NCBI RefSeq assembly: GCF_000004075.3
Contig: NC_026660.2
Span: 20,897,498 to 20,961,497 of the forward strand
DNA: 64,000 nucleotides
Reading direction: 5' to 3'
From: Cucumis sativus
Taxonomy: Eukaryota > Streptophyta > Magnoliopsida > Cucurbitales > Cucurbitaceae
The notes beneath the pieces are model-generated. The model did no database searches. It was not told the origin of the DNA and saw only the letters and a program-made list of their open reading frames with translations. This document shows, in pieces, positions 12,810 to 25,670 of the stretch (the stretch's first letter is position 1; every line of letters begins with the position of its first letter). Made by a program: the position numbers and the translations under genes.

Positions 12810-15800
12810 ATGGCAGCAAAAGGAAAACCATTTTCTAAAGCTCAAAGAAGTGTACTGGGGTTTTCAGCCATTCTAAAGTATGCAGCTTGTGAATGGTTTC
12901 TCATTTTTATAATGCTAATTGATGCTTTGTTGTCATATGCTTTGACTAAATTTGCACATATTTGCAACTTGCAAACGCCATGCATTTTGTGCTTCAGGCT
13001 TGATCATCTCTTGGACAAAGAAAAATCTAATAATTATAGGAATCTTCTCTGTACCAATCGTAGATTGGAGATATCATCTTTAGTTTCTTGCCACAAACAT
13101 AATAGAACTTGTTGATGGCAATGAGATGTGTGACCCATGTCTTTATTCATTCGAACAAACAACCTAATTCACACTCCAAAATGCAAAGGTTGATAGTGGT
13201 AAAGTTGTCGGATACTCTTAGGAATGGAGGTCACGGAGAGTTACTAAATAGGGATTCAATTCCTCGTTGTATGAAGATAAGACCTTGTTCTTGTTGCAGC
13301 AGGCCCTTGAAGACAAGGCAATTGGTCAAGGATTATTGCCACTGAAATCTTCTTTGAATGTGGCCACTAAACCAAATATTCCTTATTCACTCCGGTTAAA
13401 TAGTCAAGATAGCTTGAAAAAGAGGAGATAAATTTTTTGGTTCAATACCCTTACAACACGCTGGAAAAACTTGTTTTAACCTGTTGTCTCATGTAGGATT
13501 CAATGAGCTGAGGGTCACTTCTGATTCTGAGTTAGAGGTTCTGGTTTCAGAAGAAGAAGATGATAAATGTTTAATATGTGAAAAAGTGCACTTAAACAAG
13601 ATTATGTTCTTCGATCTATTACACAAATTCTACTCAAGCTTCACTGCAATAATTGTGATCAGGTTAAGCGATCCATTAATTTTGTTGATCCAAGGTTTTT
13701 ACCTTTAGAATCATAGGTGTAGTCATAGACTTTAGAAAAAAGAAAATGCGGTGGCAGTCAAAGATAACTTTAAAAGGTAATGCTATGTATTATTGCTCAA
13801 TGGCAAAGTGCTTTCACAGAAGGAAGACAAATTTGAGATTCGATCCTTGTAGCTAATGAATTGGTTGAGGATTACTGGGCGAAGAAAAAAAAGGTTCACT
13901 TCTCAAGATAGATTTGGAAAAAGCCTTCGACCAGGTTGATTGGGACTTCCTTGAAAAAACCATGAGAAGCAAGAAGTTTAATGACAAGTGGATTGAGTGA
14001 ATAATGGGCTGCGTTAAGAACCCGAGATTTTCGAGAGGGAGAATTATGGCCTCAAGGGGAGCTAGGCAAGGTGACCCCCTAGACCTCATCGCTCTAATGG
14101 AAAAAACGTTCATCAGAATGGCCTTTTTGAAGGTTTTCGTCCTGGGAAAGGACAATATTCACATTCCTATTCTTCAATTCGTGGACGATACTCTCTTTTT
14201 CTGCAAATATGTCAGCAGCGCATTAGACAACTTGAAACAGACAATAAAGCTCTTTGAATGGTGCTCCGGACAAAAAGTGAATTGGGACAAGTCGACCTTG
14301 TGTGGGGTTGATGTGGACGAGATGGAGTTGCTGTCCACTTCGACCTCTTTGAGTTGTAAGGCAGAACATCTACCCTTAACTTACTATCTTTTTTTGGCAG
14401 TCAGTGATCGATAAAATCCAAGAAAAACTAGACAAATGGAAAAGATTTAACCTCTTGAGGGGAAGAGCCATTCTTTGTAAGTATACTCTTTACAATCTCC
14501 CCACTTACTACATGTCTACATTTCTAATGCCAGAAGGAATCATTTCAATTTTGGAGAGAGTTCTAAGGAATTTCTTTTGAGAGGGTCATAAGGGCAGCAA
14601 ATTAAACCACCTTGTTAAATGGGAAGCGGTTATCAGATCTACTCTGGATGGTGATCGCCTTATAGACTTCAAAACAAATGGCACTTCTAGCTAAATGCGG
14701 ATGGAGATACATTGAAGAAGAAGACTCTTTGTGGTACAAGGTAGTCAGGAGCATTCATGGCAAGGACTCGTTTAATTGGCACACCGCTGGAAAAGATGGT
14801 AAATGTTTGAGAAGCCCCCGGGTTTGTATCTGCAGATTTTGGCTGAAAATAAAAGCTTTGGCAAGATTGGGAAATGGGAGAAAGACATCTTTGTAGCTAG
14901 ACCCTTCGGTGAATGAGACTCCTTTAAAGGTTGCCTTTCCACGACTATTCAGAATAGCATTATCTCCCAATGGTTCGATTGCTGATCATTGGGACCTTGA
15001 ATTGACCTGTTGGTCAATAATTTTCCGTCGTTTGTTAAAGGAAGAAGAGGTCTTAGACTTCTAAGCTTTGCATGGTAAAATTGCAGATAGAAGTGTTTTC
15101 GAAGATCAAGATAGACGGTTGTGCTCTTTAGGTGGCAGTGGGAAGTTCAGAGTAAGTCCCTTACGATTCACTTGTCTCCATCCTCCCCAATGGATAAAAT
15201 GATCAACAAGGCTCTTTGGAAGTCTAATAGTCCAAGAAGGGTGAATATCTTTGTTTGGATTATGTTGGTAGGACATTTGGACGTCTCTTCAGTTTTGCAG
15301 AAAAAATTACTGAGTAATTCTCTCTTTCCTTACATTTGCCCGCTGTATTTAGTTTACAACATGAAGAAGACTCCCAACACTTATTCTTTATATGCAAGTA
15401 TTCGGCCAATTGTCGGGAAATTTTGATTTTAAAGTTTAATTTCTATTGGGTTTTCGGTGGAGTTTTCTAAGAAAACGCAATGCTTATGCTAAGAGACTTC
15501 AGATTAAACAAAGAAGCTTCTTCACTGTGGATAAATGTGGTGAAAGCTATTCTCGCAGAAATTTGATTTGAACGGAATCAAAGAGTGTTCCATGATAAAT
15601 CTCTTGATTGGAAGGATCCTTTTGAAGTTGCTCATAGAAATGCTTCCTCCTGATGCTTACTTTCTTCGGCAGGTACAACATTCAAGAGCTCAACTTAAAG
15701 TGGAGTGCCTTTATCTTCCCAGCATGACACTCTTAATTCGTCGCCATCTGTTTTGTTCCCCTCCTCCTTAGTATTAGTCTCTTTTTCGTCTTGCCCCTGT

Positions 15801-16268
15801 AATGTCCTTGTTTTCTGGCCCCTTTTTTGTTTTATTGTTGGTCCCTTGTTTACTCTGGTCTTGTTGTGGTCATTTCGGAGGTGTCCCTTCTGTGGAGTTG
15901 GCCTGGGTGTGACTTCGGTCCCCCTTTTTTTAAAGTTCTAGTATAATCCTCTTGTATTATGAGTTTTCTTCTCTTTGGATATTAATAAAAGCAACTTGTT
16001 TCTTTTTCAAAAAAAAAAAAAAAAAAGAAACATATGTGCAGGTCAATTTGCAAAAGCCAATCCGACTACCAACCCTTTCACATGGGCTAAACCTATTTCT
16101 CTGGATGATGCATATCCGTTGCATCCAATGTCTTCGGACTTTATCGTGCAAATTCAATGGGAAAAAGTGACCTTACAGATTCTTTCAACCAGGAGTCCAC
16201 TCTCTCCTGTTGTCCTCAGATCATCACATTGTATCAAGACCCACTAGTTGCTGGAGAGTTGATAACAT
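12810..16268 (+). pseudogene. Broken 5' half of a GTD-binding myosin-binding protein gene
   Basis: From ATG 12810 the first 97 or so codons are intact. They give a membrane segment (CEWFLIFIMLIDALLSYALT) and the Cys-pair signature LQTPCILCFRLDH typical of plant myosin-binding (MYOB) proteins. At about 13100 the frame shifts. The family pattern then continues in other frames: DGNEMCDPCLYSF, then KMQRLIVVKLSDTLRNGG, GQGLLPLKSS and SHVGFNELRVTSDSE. At least five frameshifts and several stops are needed to follow it to about 13735, where a LINE interrupts the exon. The exon resumes at about 16031 (ICAGQFAKANPTTNPFTWA), shifts frame once more and ends at donor 16268. The 5'UTR splice signals (donor after 11850, acceptor before 12709) still look usable. 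Confidence 0.8.
13746..16020 (+). mobile_element. 5'-truncated LINE (non-LTR retrotransposon) with poly(A)
   Basis: On the plus strand a decayed reverse transcriptase reads in pieces: QSAFTEGRQI, KIDLEKAFDQVDWDFLEK, ASRGARQGDPL and the catalytic-type FVDDTLFF. A zf-RVT-like part follows near 15200 (INKALWKSNSPRRVNIFVWI). Frameshifts and stops make it inactive. It ends in an 18-A tail at 16009-16026. AAAAAAGAAA occurs at 13736-13745 and again at 16021-16030, a plausible 10-bp target-site duplication overlapping the tail. The 5' end begins inside the RT region, as usual for truncated copies. Confidence 0.85.
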
Positions 16269-19089
16269 GTGAGTTGTATTTGTCTCTATTCTTGTATCTC
16301 CCCATCTGGTAGTTTCTATTGCCTTTCCTTTCCCATTTGTTGTATATTTTTCATGCCTCTAGGATTTCTCACATTCTTGCCTAATTGCTTTACCTTGTAT
16401 TTTGGCAGCTGAGGAGACAGGAACAAATAACATGGGAACTAAATCTCCTAATGAGCACGAGGATCATTCAACATCGACAAGTACAAAAGTTGAAGAGTGT
16501 CCTAATATTGATAAAGTGGTTAATGAATCTTCTTCTGAAAAAACTAATGATGGAACAGATCATAGCATTGACAGTGAATCTTCTGAAAGTGATAAGGAAC
16601 AGCCACGACAATCCTTGGAATCTTCTTCTACGAGTGATTCAGATCATAATAGTGATAGTGAGTCATCTGAGAGTGATGAGAAACATAAAGTCAATTTTGC
16701 TACAAGACAACCTTTGGAGAAGGAAGCTGATATAGTTTCTGATGATATGAAGCAGCCTCCATTGACTAATACTAGTGTTAAAGAGTGTTTGAAAACTGAT
16801 GAGCTTATCTGTGAATCTGCTGTTAAGAACAGTAATGATGGAATGAACCATGACAGTGCTAGGGAGTCCTCCGAGACTGATAAGAAATCGGAAGTTGCCA
16901 ATTTTACTGCAGAACAACCTTTGGAGAAGGATTTTGATGCAATTAGTAATGATTTGAAGCAACCACCTTTAATTAGCACGCCAATTAATAAAATTGACGA
17001 GGTGGCTCGTGTATCTGCTAATAGGAACAACAGTAATGATATGGATCACGTCAGCAATAGTGAGTCCTTTGAGAGGGATAAGGAGCGAGAAGTTTTGAAT
17101 TTTGCTATATCTTTAGATAAGGAAACTGATATAATTACTGATGATTTGAACCATACTCCATTGATCAACACAGCAATTGAAAAGTGTCCTAAAACTGATG
17201 TGGTGGCCTGTGAATTTACTATTAATAAAAATAATGATGATATGGATAAGAATAGTGAGTCCGCTGAGAGTGATAAAGAACGTGAAATACTCAGTTTTTC
17301 AGTATTGCAATCTTCAGAGAAGGAAGCAAATCTAGTCGCTAATGATTTGAAGCAGTCTCCATTGATTGGCATGGCGGAAGAGTGTCCTAAAGTTAATGAA
17401 GTTGCCTATGAATCTGCTATTAAAAACATTAATGATGATATGGACAACGTTAGTGAGTCCAGTATGAGTGATAAGGAGCATGAAATCTTCAATTCTTCTA
17501 CAGGGCAGTCTTCAGAGAACGAAACAGATGTAGTTGCTAATGATTTGAAGCATTCGCCATTGATCAACACAACAGTTGAAGAGTGTTCTAAAACTGATGA
17601 GGTGACCTATGAATGTGCTATTAAGAACATCAATAATGATATGGACAATGCTAGTGAGTCTATTGCGAGTGATAAAGGACATGTAATCTTCAACTCTTCT
17701 GTAGGTCAATCTTCGGAGAAGGAAACTGATCTAGTTACTAATGATCTAACGCATTCTCTATTGATCAGCAGAACAATTGATAAGTGTCCTATGACTGATG
17801 AGGTGATTTGTGAATCAGCTATTATCAACACTAATGATGATACGGAACAATTTCCATTGCAGAAGAGTCCTGATGAACTTGTTAATCAATCAACCTCAGA
17901 TGATGAAGGCCACAATTTTAGCATTTCTTATGATGATTTACAGGAAGAATTTGCCCCAGGATTCAACATACATCGAACATTTCATCGGTCAGTCTCAATG
18001 GAATCCGTTGAATCACTAGATGGAAGCAATGTAAGTGAAATTGAAGGTGAAAGTATCGTTGATAGGTTAAAGCGACAAGTTGAATATGATAAGAAATGCA
18101 TAAGGTCTTTATATCAAGAGTTGGAAGAAGAACGAAGTGCTTCTGATGTTGCTGCAAGTCAAGCCATGGCCATGATTACAAGGTTGCAAGAGGAGAAGGC
18201 AGCAATGCACATGGAGGCTCTTCATTACTTGAGAATGATGGAAGAGCAAGCAGAATATGATGTTGAAGCTCTAGAGAAATCAAACGAACTTCTGAATGAA
18301 AAGGAGAGAGACATCCAAGATTTAGAAGCAGAGCTCGAATACTACAGATCTACTTACATGGTTGACACAATAGCTGAAACTGAACATGAAAAAAGTGATG
18401 ATGCAAATGATGAAAGTATCAGTACAGAGAATGCAAGTGTAAAACGCCATGAATATAATGGCAACTATTCCTTTAAATCAACAATGGCGGAGTCATCAAA
18501 AGGAAGCTACAAATCTTTCAATAATCAAAATTCATCTATAGAATTTGAAGATGAAAAAATCTACATCCAGGTATGTTTGAAGAGCTTGGAGGATAAGATT
18601 AATAAAATATTCACTAATGGACTTTTAGCCCGGGTTCCTAATATCGTTGACAATGGAGAAGAGGTGAATCCTGAACAAAAAGGAGAAGATAGTATTGATG
18701 TCGATAGGTCTCAAAGAAATAATGAAGACAATGGTTCATCCAAACACATGGACCAAAGCAACTGTAATGGCAAAGCTACACCAGATGGAGAGTTGGTCGA
18801 TCTGGATAAAAATGGTCATTTTAGCAGTGACGAAAACTTTTATGATGTGAAAGGTCAAATAAGTTATGCAAACAAAAGAGAAGAGGTTGACTACCTTGCT
18901 CTTGAACATAAAATTTCAAACCTTACTGGCAAGTTGGAAGCACTACAAGCTGGTTATGATTTTCTTGAGCACTCTCTTCATTCTCTTCGCTACGGTGAGG
19001 AAGGTTTGCAATTTGCTGAATATATCGTTCATCAGCTTCAAGAATTGTGTAAACTCGGGATTATACTAGATCGTCGATCTGGCTCCTAA
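16157..19089 (+). CDS. Intact 3' half of MYOB-type gene: repeat linker plus GTD-binding domain
   Basis: Exon 16157-16268 joins exon 16409-19089 in frame (TCT codon split over the junction, acceptor TTTTGGCAG). From the first usable ATG at 16157 the product would be 930 residues; the next in-frame ATG is 16432. Residues about 64-540 are an acidic Ser/Asp-rich linker built of roughly 66-residue repeats. Residues about 584-688 are the GTD-binding (DUF593) coiled coil (DRLKRQVEYDKKCIRSLYQE ... DLEAELEYYRS), known to bind myosin XI in plants. The C-terminal coiled coil at about 864-929 (EHKISNLTGKLEALQAGYDF) is also typical. The N-terminal membrane anchor is missing because the upstream half is broken. 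Whether this half is expressed alone is inference. Confidence 0.6.
16486..17920 (+). repeat. In-frame tandem repeats of about 198-207 bp in the linker
   Basis: About six to seven imperfect units recur. The consensus runs roughly: EECPKTDEVxxESAIKN, NxDDMDNxSES, SDKExEI, QSSEKETDxVxNDLKxSPLI. The best-matching adjacent units begin near 17170, 17370 and 17570. All length differences keep the reading frame. The first unit is the most diverged and carries extra Ser/Asp stretches. Confidence 0.75.
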
Positions 19090-19099
19090 GTTCTTCATG

Positions 19100-21500
19100 C
19101 AGCATGATATGGTGAGCATTACTAATGAAGAAAAAAAATTTATGATCAAAATTCAGAATATCTTGTTTATGCAAGCTTTTAAAATCACATTGCACTTCCC
19201 ACAAGTTGTATCATAAAACTTCTCTAAATCTCATTCTCAGGTGTCATGGTTTGTTATCTGGGTTCTATCTATCACTAGAATTTCATTAATTGATAAGCCA
19301 ACTATATTTCTTCTTTGCTGGACACTGCCACATTGATTTTTATTTTCCATGTGCTAGAAACTACGTATACCATGAAGTGAGGTGTTAAATACTATACATT
19401 ATTAAATCTATCCTATGTCAACGACTAAAATGTTTTGATCTAGTTGTAATATATTTAAGAGATTTTACTAATGAGGATCATACCAATGTTGAATTAGCCT
19501 CCAAATCAGGTTTTTCGTGTTTAGCATAATTATGATCATAAACCAAGAAGTAGATCATTATCTGTATGAGGGAAAATTGATTTGTTATTTTAAAGCTTTT
19601 TGAATCATTGAAACTTCAAACTTTATTTACGATGATGTTGTCAATATTAAAATGTGGTTGTTACCATGATCCTATGTTGCGTTCCTAAACCATTTCTCGA
19701 TCTTGTTTTTGCAGATACTTGAAAATGGGAATCAACAATCATTCTGGACCATCATCATTAAAACCTTGAGAGTAAGTCATGGTTCATCCCTTTTTGTTGG
19801 GTTGCGATGCTTGAGGTTGAGCATTATGGCCATTGTCGAATAGGTTCAGAGTAGAGAAAAAATGGGTATGTTTTACAAATTTGTACCATCAAATCACCAT
19901 GGACGTTTAGTCTTCCATCTTTTGAGCTTTTCATTTTTGTGAGGGTTAGTTAACTTTACTTGCCAAGGAGCTCATAATTTTTGTATCTCTCTCTCTCTAT
20001 ACACACACACACACACATCCATATTCTTGAGGTTGGCCTTTCTACAGTACCAAATAAATTATTCTTCAACATATCATTCTTTTCACTCTAGATGATGCTC
20101 ATGGATTAAAAAGAAGGATCTCAACCAATCAAGACAATAATATTTGCTTGTATATATGAATATATTAGATCGATAAAATACTAATGTTGATGGCCAAGGT
20201 CTTGCAAATACAACAGATATTTAGTTTACAAGTGAGAATTGTAGTTATTAGGTGTTTCTAATATCTTTTATAGATATCATAAAACACAAAAAAGATTATC
20301 ATCCTATTCATACTATCTTAGTTTGAAAGTAAAAGCAACTTTTTAAAAATCAGGTGAGTTCAATAATCATAATTATTGATTTACATAGTTGAATGATATC
20401 ATGCTTTTATCAATCATATGGATATAATCCAAAATTTTGCTATATGTTAGTAAATACTTTAGATATTTTGCTATTTTTAAAAATGTTCTAAAAAAATAAT
20501 TAATGGATGGTTAGAAGGAAAATAATTAATTCTCAACTAACCAAATAAATTTATAACTCAAACTTGTACATGCAAAATACTGACAAAAGATAGTAAAGTT
20601 AGTAAAGTGGAAGTTCGGAGTCAAACCGAAGATGATCTATGTAGAGGTATGCAAATCTTGGAATCAAACACACAACAATTCTATCACGTAAAATGCTCAA
20701 TATATATTTTCCATTCACGTTAGGAGTGAAGTGAAATGAGATAGAAGAAAGAGTTTTAAAATGTCACTTACTAGAACTCGAATTCAATGGAAAGAAGGTA
20801 TCATATGTATGTCTATTTGTATTTGTAAGATGAAAATTTTAGTTTGTACCAAGGTTCGATAAAACATAATATCAATTTATACACCTAAACTTTGTGGTAT
20901 CATACTCTACAATTTTTTTTTATATATATATATTTTTAGTATAACAAAGGCATGTGTTGGGAATAAGAGATCAAATCTTTAACCTCTAGGGAGTAAGATG
21001 ATGTCAATTACCATTAGATATAAGCGAGGTAAAACTTATAATTTAAGCTAACCAATGTAAGTCATTTACTACTATTACTCAAACATGTGTAAGACTCTAT
21101 CAAAATGCATAGATAGTTCTTGAAAAAAATTATGAATAAGAATCAAAATCGGTACGGTTATAGCAAGAAGAGATTAATCTATTTTGATTTTTTTCATTTC
21201 GCAATATGTTAGGCGATGGATGATTGTAGGCTTTAACCTCGAAATTATAGTACATACTTTGACGTCAATTGGCCTACGCTCGTTTATGTTATAGATACGA
21301 AAACTTAAAGTATAAATTTATATCTATTTTGGATGTTAAATTATAAAAGTTCTTAATCTTGAGTTTAAATTTGTATGAAGAGTTGTGTTTGAGAAAGAGA
21401 AGAAAGATATTAATTATGCATGTAAAAAGGAGTAAGAACACAGTGTGGCCAAGACCAGGAGGGAAACAAAATGAGTATTAAGAACACAGAGTTAGAAGAG
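19100..21500. other. Downstream flank, simple repeats, no gene seen
   Basis: A possible spliced 3'UTR of the myosin-binding gene exists (donor after 19110, acceptor TTTTTGCAG before 19715), but this is weak. A CT then CA dinucleotide run is at 19987-20017. The rest is AT-rich and shows no coding content. Confidence 0.35.
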
Positions 21501-21527
21501 GGAGGAAAGGAAAGCAAAAAAAGCTGT

Positions 21528-22610
21528 TCAATGGGATTTGAAAACCATGATGGCTATAGATATCAGCAACAGCGATGGTGGGTGGAAACAAGATGGAACA
21601 GATGCGGATGGAGTTAAAACGGGTCGGATCCGACGATGGGTTGCTGCCGGAGCTACTGATTCCGCCGGTGGATTTGTAGCTGGCGATTGCTCTGGTGCTG
21701 GAGCTACTGCCACTGCTTTGGAAACTGCCCCAAAACAAATTAAATACGTTTGGGTTAGTTTGAATACTAAACTTTTGTAGGTTTTTGCAGTTAAATTCAT
21801 TGATGAACAAGAATGTTACCTTGTGGGCTTAGTTTTGGAGAAATAGCTGCTGTAGAAGTTGGTGCAGTTGGTCCAAGTGAGATGGGTCCTGTCAAGTACA
21901 GAAGGATCAAAATTTGAATCCTCTCTCACTCTGAATTTTCATTAATTAAGTGATGTATAAGACGTTTGGTGAGAAGTAGAGAATATTAATCATACCTGGG
22001 GATGGCAGTTGAGAACCAGTCGCTGCAAGATATATCAAGATCAACATTAGAACTCTAGCGAGGAAATTCTTACATCTTCCAACTTACATTTAGAGCCCCT
22101 TTGGCTTGACTTTTTATGGGCTTAAAGACACATTTTTAGGCACTAATAAAGAATGGTTTTTTAAGCACTTAGAAAGTCATTACAAGTAGTGCATTGCGTT
22201 GGTCTTATTTGCTAAACTGTAATATGAAAAAGGGTGTGATGACTGATGATGAGTTTTTAGTTTTTACTACCTTTGCATTGAGCAGGAAGGTTGCTGATGT
22301 TGCAAGAACTTGGAAGGATGAGACCAAGGGCTGCATTGATGGGCAGAGGAACAGGCACGTTAGCAGTAAGTAAAAGGCAGGCACAGTCCATGCTTGTTCC
22401 TGAGAGCGACCGCAGTGAGGTGCAGCAACTTTCTTGTTGAGAAGAACCATTGCTGCTACTTCCAGTGATGGCATTGAAACATGGAGTGAAATTGTTGATC
22501 ATTGAGGTTGTGCAAGGGTAAGGAATCTGCCCTTCAACTGAAAAACTACCTAAAATAGTTGCTGCAACTGTGATGAATGCTAAGGCCTTCAAAATCTCCA
22601 TTATCGTCAT
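21528..22610 (-). CDS. GPI-anchored non-specific lipid-transfer protein (LTPG / xylogen-like)
   Basis: Four minus-strand exons, 22610-22271, 22022-21996, 21888-21820 and 21724-21528, join to 210 residues. Residues 1-28 are a signal peptide (hydrophobic ALAFITVAATILGSF). The eight-cysteine motif is complete at residues 33, 44, 62, 63, 76, 78, 103 and 112 (CTT..., CF..., CC, CAC, C, C). The three small exons add a Pro/Ala/Ser/Thr-rich stalk. The last residues (PPSLLLISIAIMVF) form the hydrophobic tail expected for GPI anchoring. The family carries lipids at the outer plasma membrane and cell wall. A second start at 22601 (MEILKAL) is possible. The gene is divergent to a second LTPG 4 kb away. 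Confidence 0.88.
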
Positions 22611-22680
22611 TCCTTTGAAGAACAGGGGGAAGGTAAGGGGTGCCCAAGCCCAATGTCTTTCATTCGAAAGTTGTTGTAGT

Positions 22681-22690
22681 TTATATATAA
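22681..22690 (-). promoter_or_regulatory. Putative TATA box of the first LTPG gene
   Basis: TTATATATAA lies about 70 bp upstream of the ATG at 22610, a normal distance for a short plant 5'UTR. Confidence 0.5.
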
Positions 22691-23639
22691 GTTTGAGAAT
22701 TTGGAGGGAAAGTCTGGTAGATTTGAATCTTGGGATTTGGAGTTCAACCAACTTACTTAACCAAAGTTATAGTTCACCATTGCAAGAAGTTTTGGTTCCA
22801 TCTCTCCTTCCCTTTTTAATGTGAATAATTTGGAGTTTCCATTGGGTGGAGTTTGGCATGTTGGTTATACCAATCAGTAAGCCTTTGTCTCTGATAGAAA
22901 GTAATAAAGTTTTCCACCTAAGGATAAGAAATATAGGACGACTAAAACGAGACTCAAAAGAGGATCCTCTTGTGTTTATAATGTTCTTGTATAATCTCAA
23001 ACTGTCATTAATTCCAATACGTAGACAAAATGTTTCTAGAGATTCATGGTGATACATCCTACAAGTTATTGTACTGTGTGTTGTATATCCTCCCACCATT
23101 TGAGTCTTAAACAATTAATAAATCAATTCTTTCTTCCAAAACAAGAAACCGGACTAACATTTTCTTATTCACACAAGAGGTTCTATGCATAGGCATGTTG
23201 GAACCGTTGCTTGTAATCTACTGTCTTTCTTTTCTCCATACTTATGGTTTTTATTCATTTCGGTTTTATATTTTTAAAATGTTCATTTTGATTCTTATAC
23301 TTTCAATTTTGGTTGATTTGATTTCCTATATTCTCAAAATGCTCATTTGGTTATTATACTTTAAACAAATTACGATTCCGGTTTCCTGCTGTACTTGTTC
23401 TTGATACTGTTCTTTTTATATAGCTTAAACCCATAATCAAACCCAACTGCAGTTTAAATTAGTCAATTGAGTCACACCTGTTGAAGAAAGTTGGTCACCT
23501 ACTTCTTTTTCATTTGGGTTTGACCTCTAAAAAGAACCCAAATTTTCTTTCCAATATGATAGAAACTGATGCAACTGTTTAATTCAACAGTACTGCAGCC
23601 AATGACCCCAGAAGGGATTCCAAGAGATAATAGAATATG

Positions 23640-24770
23640 ACTTATACTCAACAAATGGCTTAATTTCGGTTTTAGTTTTCCAAAAACTAAGTCAAGTTTT
23701 GAAAACTAAAAAAACATTTTTTAAAAAGAGTTGTTTTTGACAATTTTTTTAAAAATTATTTTATTAAAAGTGATGAAATAAACTTAATTTTAAAAATTCA
23801 AATGGTTTCTGATGGAGCCTAAATAAATTTCTTTTTCTTCAATTCACTTGTTGAAAAGTTAAAGAAGTATCTCACGGCAAGCAATAATGCATTAACGAGA
23901 TCCTTCTCAAAATTTGAAAATAGTGATGTATGATTATTTGTCTGTGTCACTTCTCTAGCGCTTCTCCTCCTCCCTCTTTATGCTTGCCCTCGTATTCAAC
24001 TAATCCAATACAATAATTCTCACTCTTACTTCCATTCCCGTTCGTGCTCACCACTTTAAAAAAGGAGAATGTTGATAAGTGTTATGCATGACGTCAACAA
24101 AATACTTTTTTTTTTCAATTAAACTTGAATCAAATGATAATTTAAACGTGAAATTAAATTCGAGTTATTCGTACAGAACTATTCGTATAAGAAAAGTTTG
24201 ATGTTGAGTTTTCTAGTTTTTTTTTTAAATTTATATCATATAATGTGATGTGTACACCCAATTTTATGAAAAAACAATATAGAACATATAATATAAGAGG
24301 ATAATTTAAAATTTTTAAATAATAGTAATGAAATTAAAAGTGATTTTAGAGTGGAAGAAATTATTTTTTCAAATCGTAAAAATGGTTGATTCTTTTTATT
24401 ATATATTTGGAGTGTATTTTTATGGAACATTTTTAAAAATAATAGAATAGTGAAACTATTTACAATTTTGAATATTTATTAAATATTTTATTTCATTATT
24501 TCTATATATTTGAAACTTTTTATCTTTGTAATTAACATTATTCATTTTAGTTATTAAATTTACATAAATACTAAATTACAAGTTTAATCTAAAAAATTTT
24601 AAAGCGGTCTCTAACAAATCTCAAATTTGTGTTTAATAAAAAAGTATTTACAAAAATAGCAAAACAAGTTATAATAATTAAGTCCATAGCACACATATTT
24701 TTTATTTGTGAAAATGTTAAAAACAACATCCAACCCACACATCAAAAGGTAAAATGTCACAAATGCTCTT
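23640..24770. other. AT-rich intergenic DNA, nothing recognised
   Basis: Homopolymer-rich sequence between the two LTPG genes. No ORF, tRNA or clear transposon end was seen. Confidence 0.4.
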
Positions 24771-25670
24771 GTTGCTGATATATATTTGATATACTTTAGA
24801 CGTACACCTAATACCCTTTGATATACACTTAATACTTCTTACTGATACATTTGATATATACACTTGATCCACATGATACTCTTTGATACACTCGATACAT
24901 TTTGATACACACCTGAAATATCTTGATACACATAAATACTCATCGTTACACTTGATTCTTCTTGATACACTTGATACCCATTAGGCGTTGATATACTTGA
25001 TTAGTTTGATACACTTAAAGGTTTCACTTATAAGTTTGATACACAACTAATAAACTTGATTCATATATTTGATAATGATTCACTTTGTTGATATGCTTTA
25101 ACAATATATTTTTGATATACTTGATAATGATACACTGATTTATATCATTCGTATACTTAATAATATTATAATACACTGTATAAAATTTGAAAAAAATGAA
25201 AACCACGTAGTAAGTATATCAACAAACAAATGCATATAATATAAGTTTATCACAACAGTGGTACACAAAACTGAGACAAACTAAAACCAAAACAAAACCA
25301 ATGAAAAAAAAGTAAAACAAAATCATTTGAAATCATATTCAACTCAAAATACAAATCGAAAAAAGTAAAAAAAAAAAAAATCACAAATGAAGTTAAATTA
25401 CTTTGATTAACAACACCAATATATTTTATATTGCAATTATTGTACTATTGATATTCTAAAATCAAGATTAAGACAGAAATAACAAATAATTTTTCTCGTA
25501 TAAGAATAAATACATAATTAGGATTTTAAAAAGTGAGAGAATAAATAAATAATGTGTAGGGCATTAAAAAGAGTACATGAAATAAGTTATTGAAGGGTAG
25601 TTTAGGAAAAATAACAAATTTAAGATGAAAAGTTTTTTATAAGTAAAAATTTGACCATATTTACAAAATT
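24770..25670 (+). repeat. Dispersed repeat, copy A (TTGATACAC tract plus AT-rich body)
   Basis: A run of degenerate TTGATACAC motifs (24770-25050) leads into a body at 25052-25670. The body matches 28461-28930 in the same orientation. Shared landmarks are AAACTTGATTCAT, TGATAATGATTCACTTT, ACCACGTAGTAAGTATAT, CATATAATATAA and GAATAAATAAATAATG. Copy A has about 150 bp that copy B lacks. Confidence 0.7.

Noticed and set aside
13853-14155. 100-codon frame on the minus strand
   Set aside because: Antisense shadow of the LINE reverse transcriptase.
16644-17372. Several minus-strand frames rich in Ser
   Set aside because: Shadows of the repeat linker of the plus-strand GTD-domain gene.
24770-25150. 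Regularly spaced short repeats that might suggest a CRISPR-like array
   Set aside because: Units are degenerate, contiguous and AT-rich in a plant nuclear context. This is a simple-sequence repeat.
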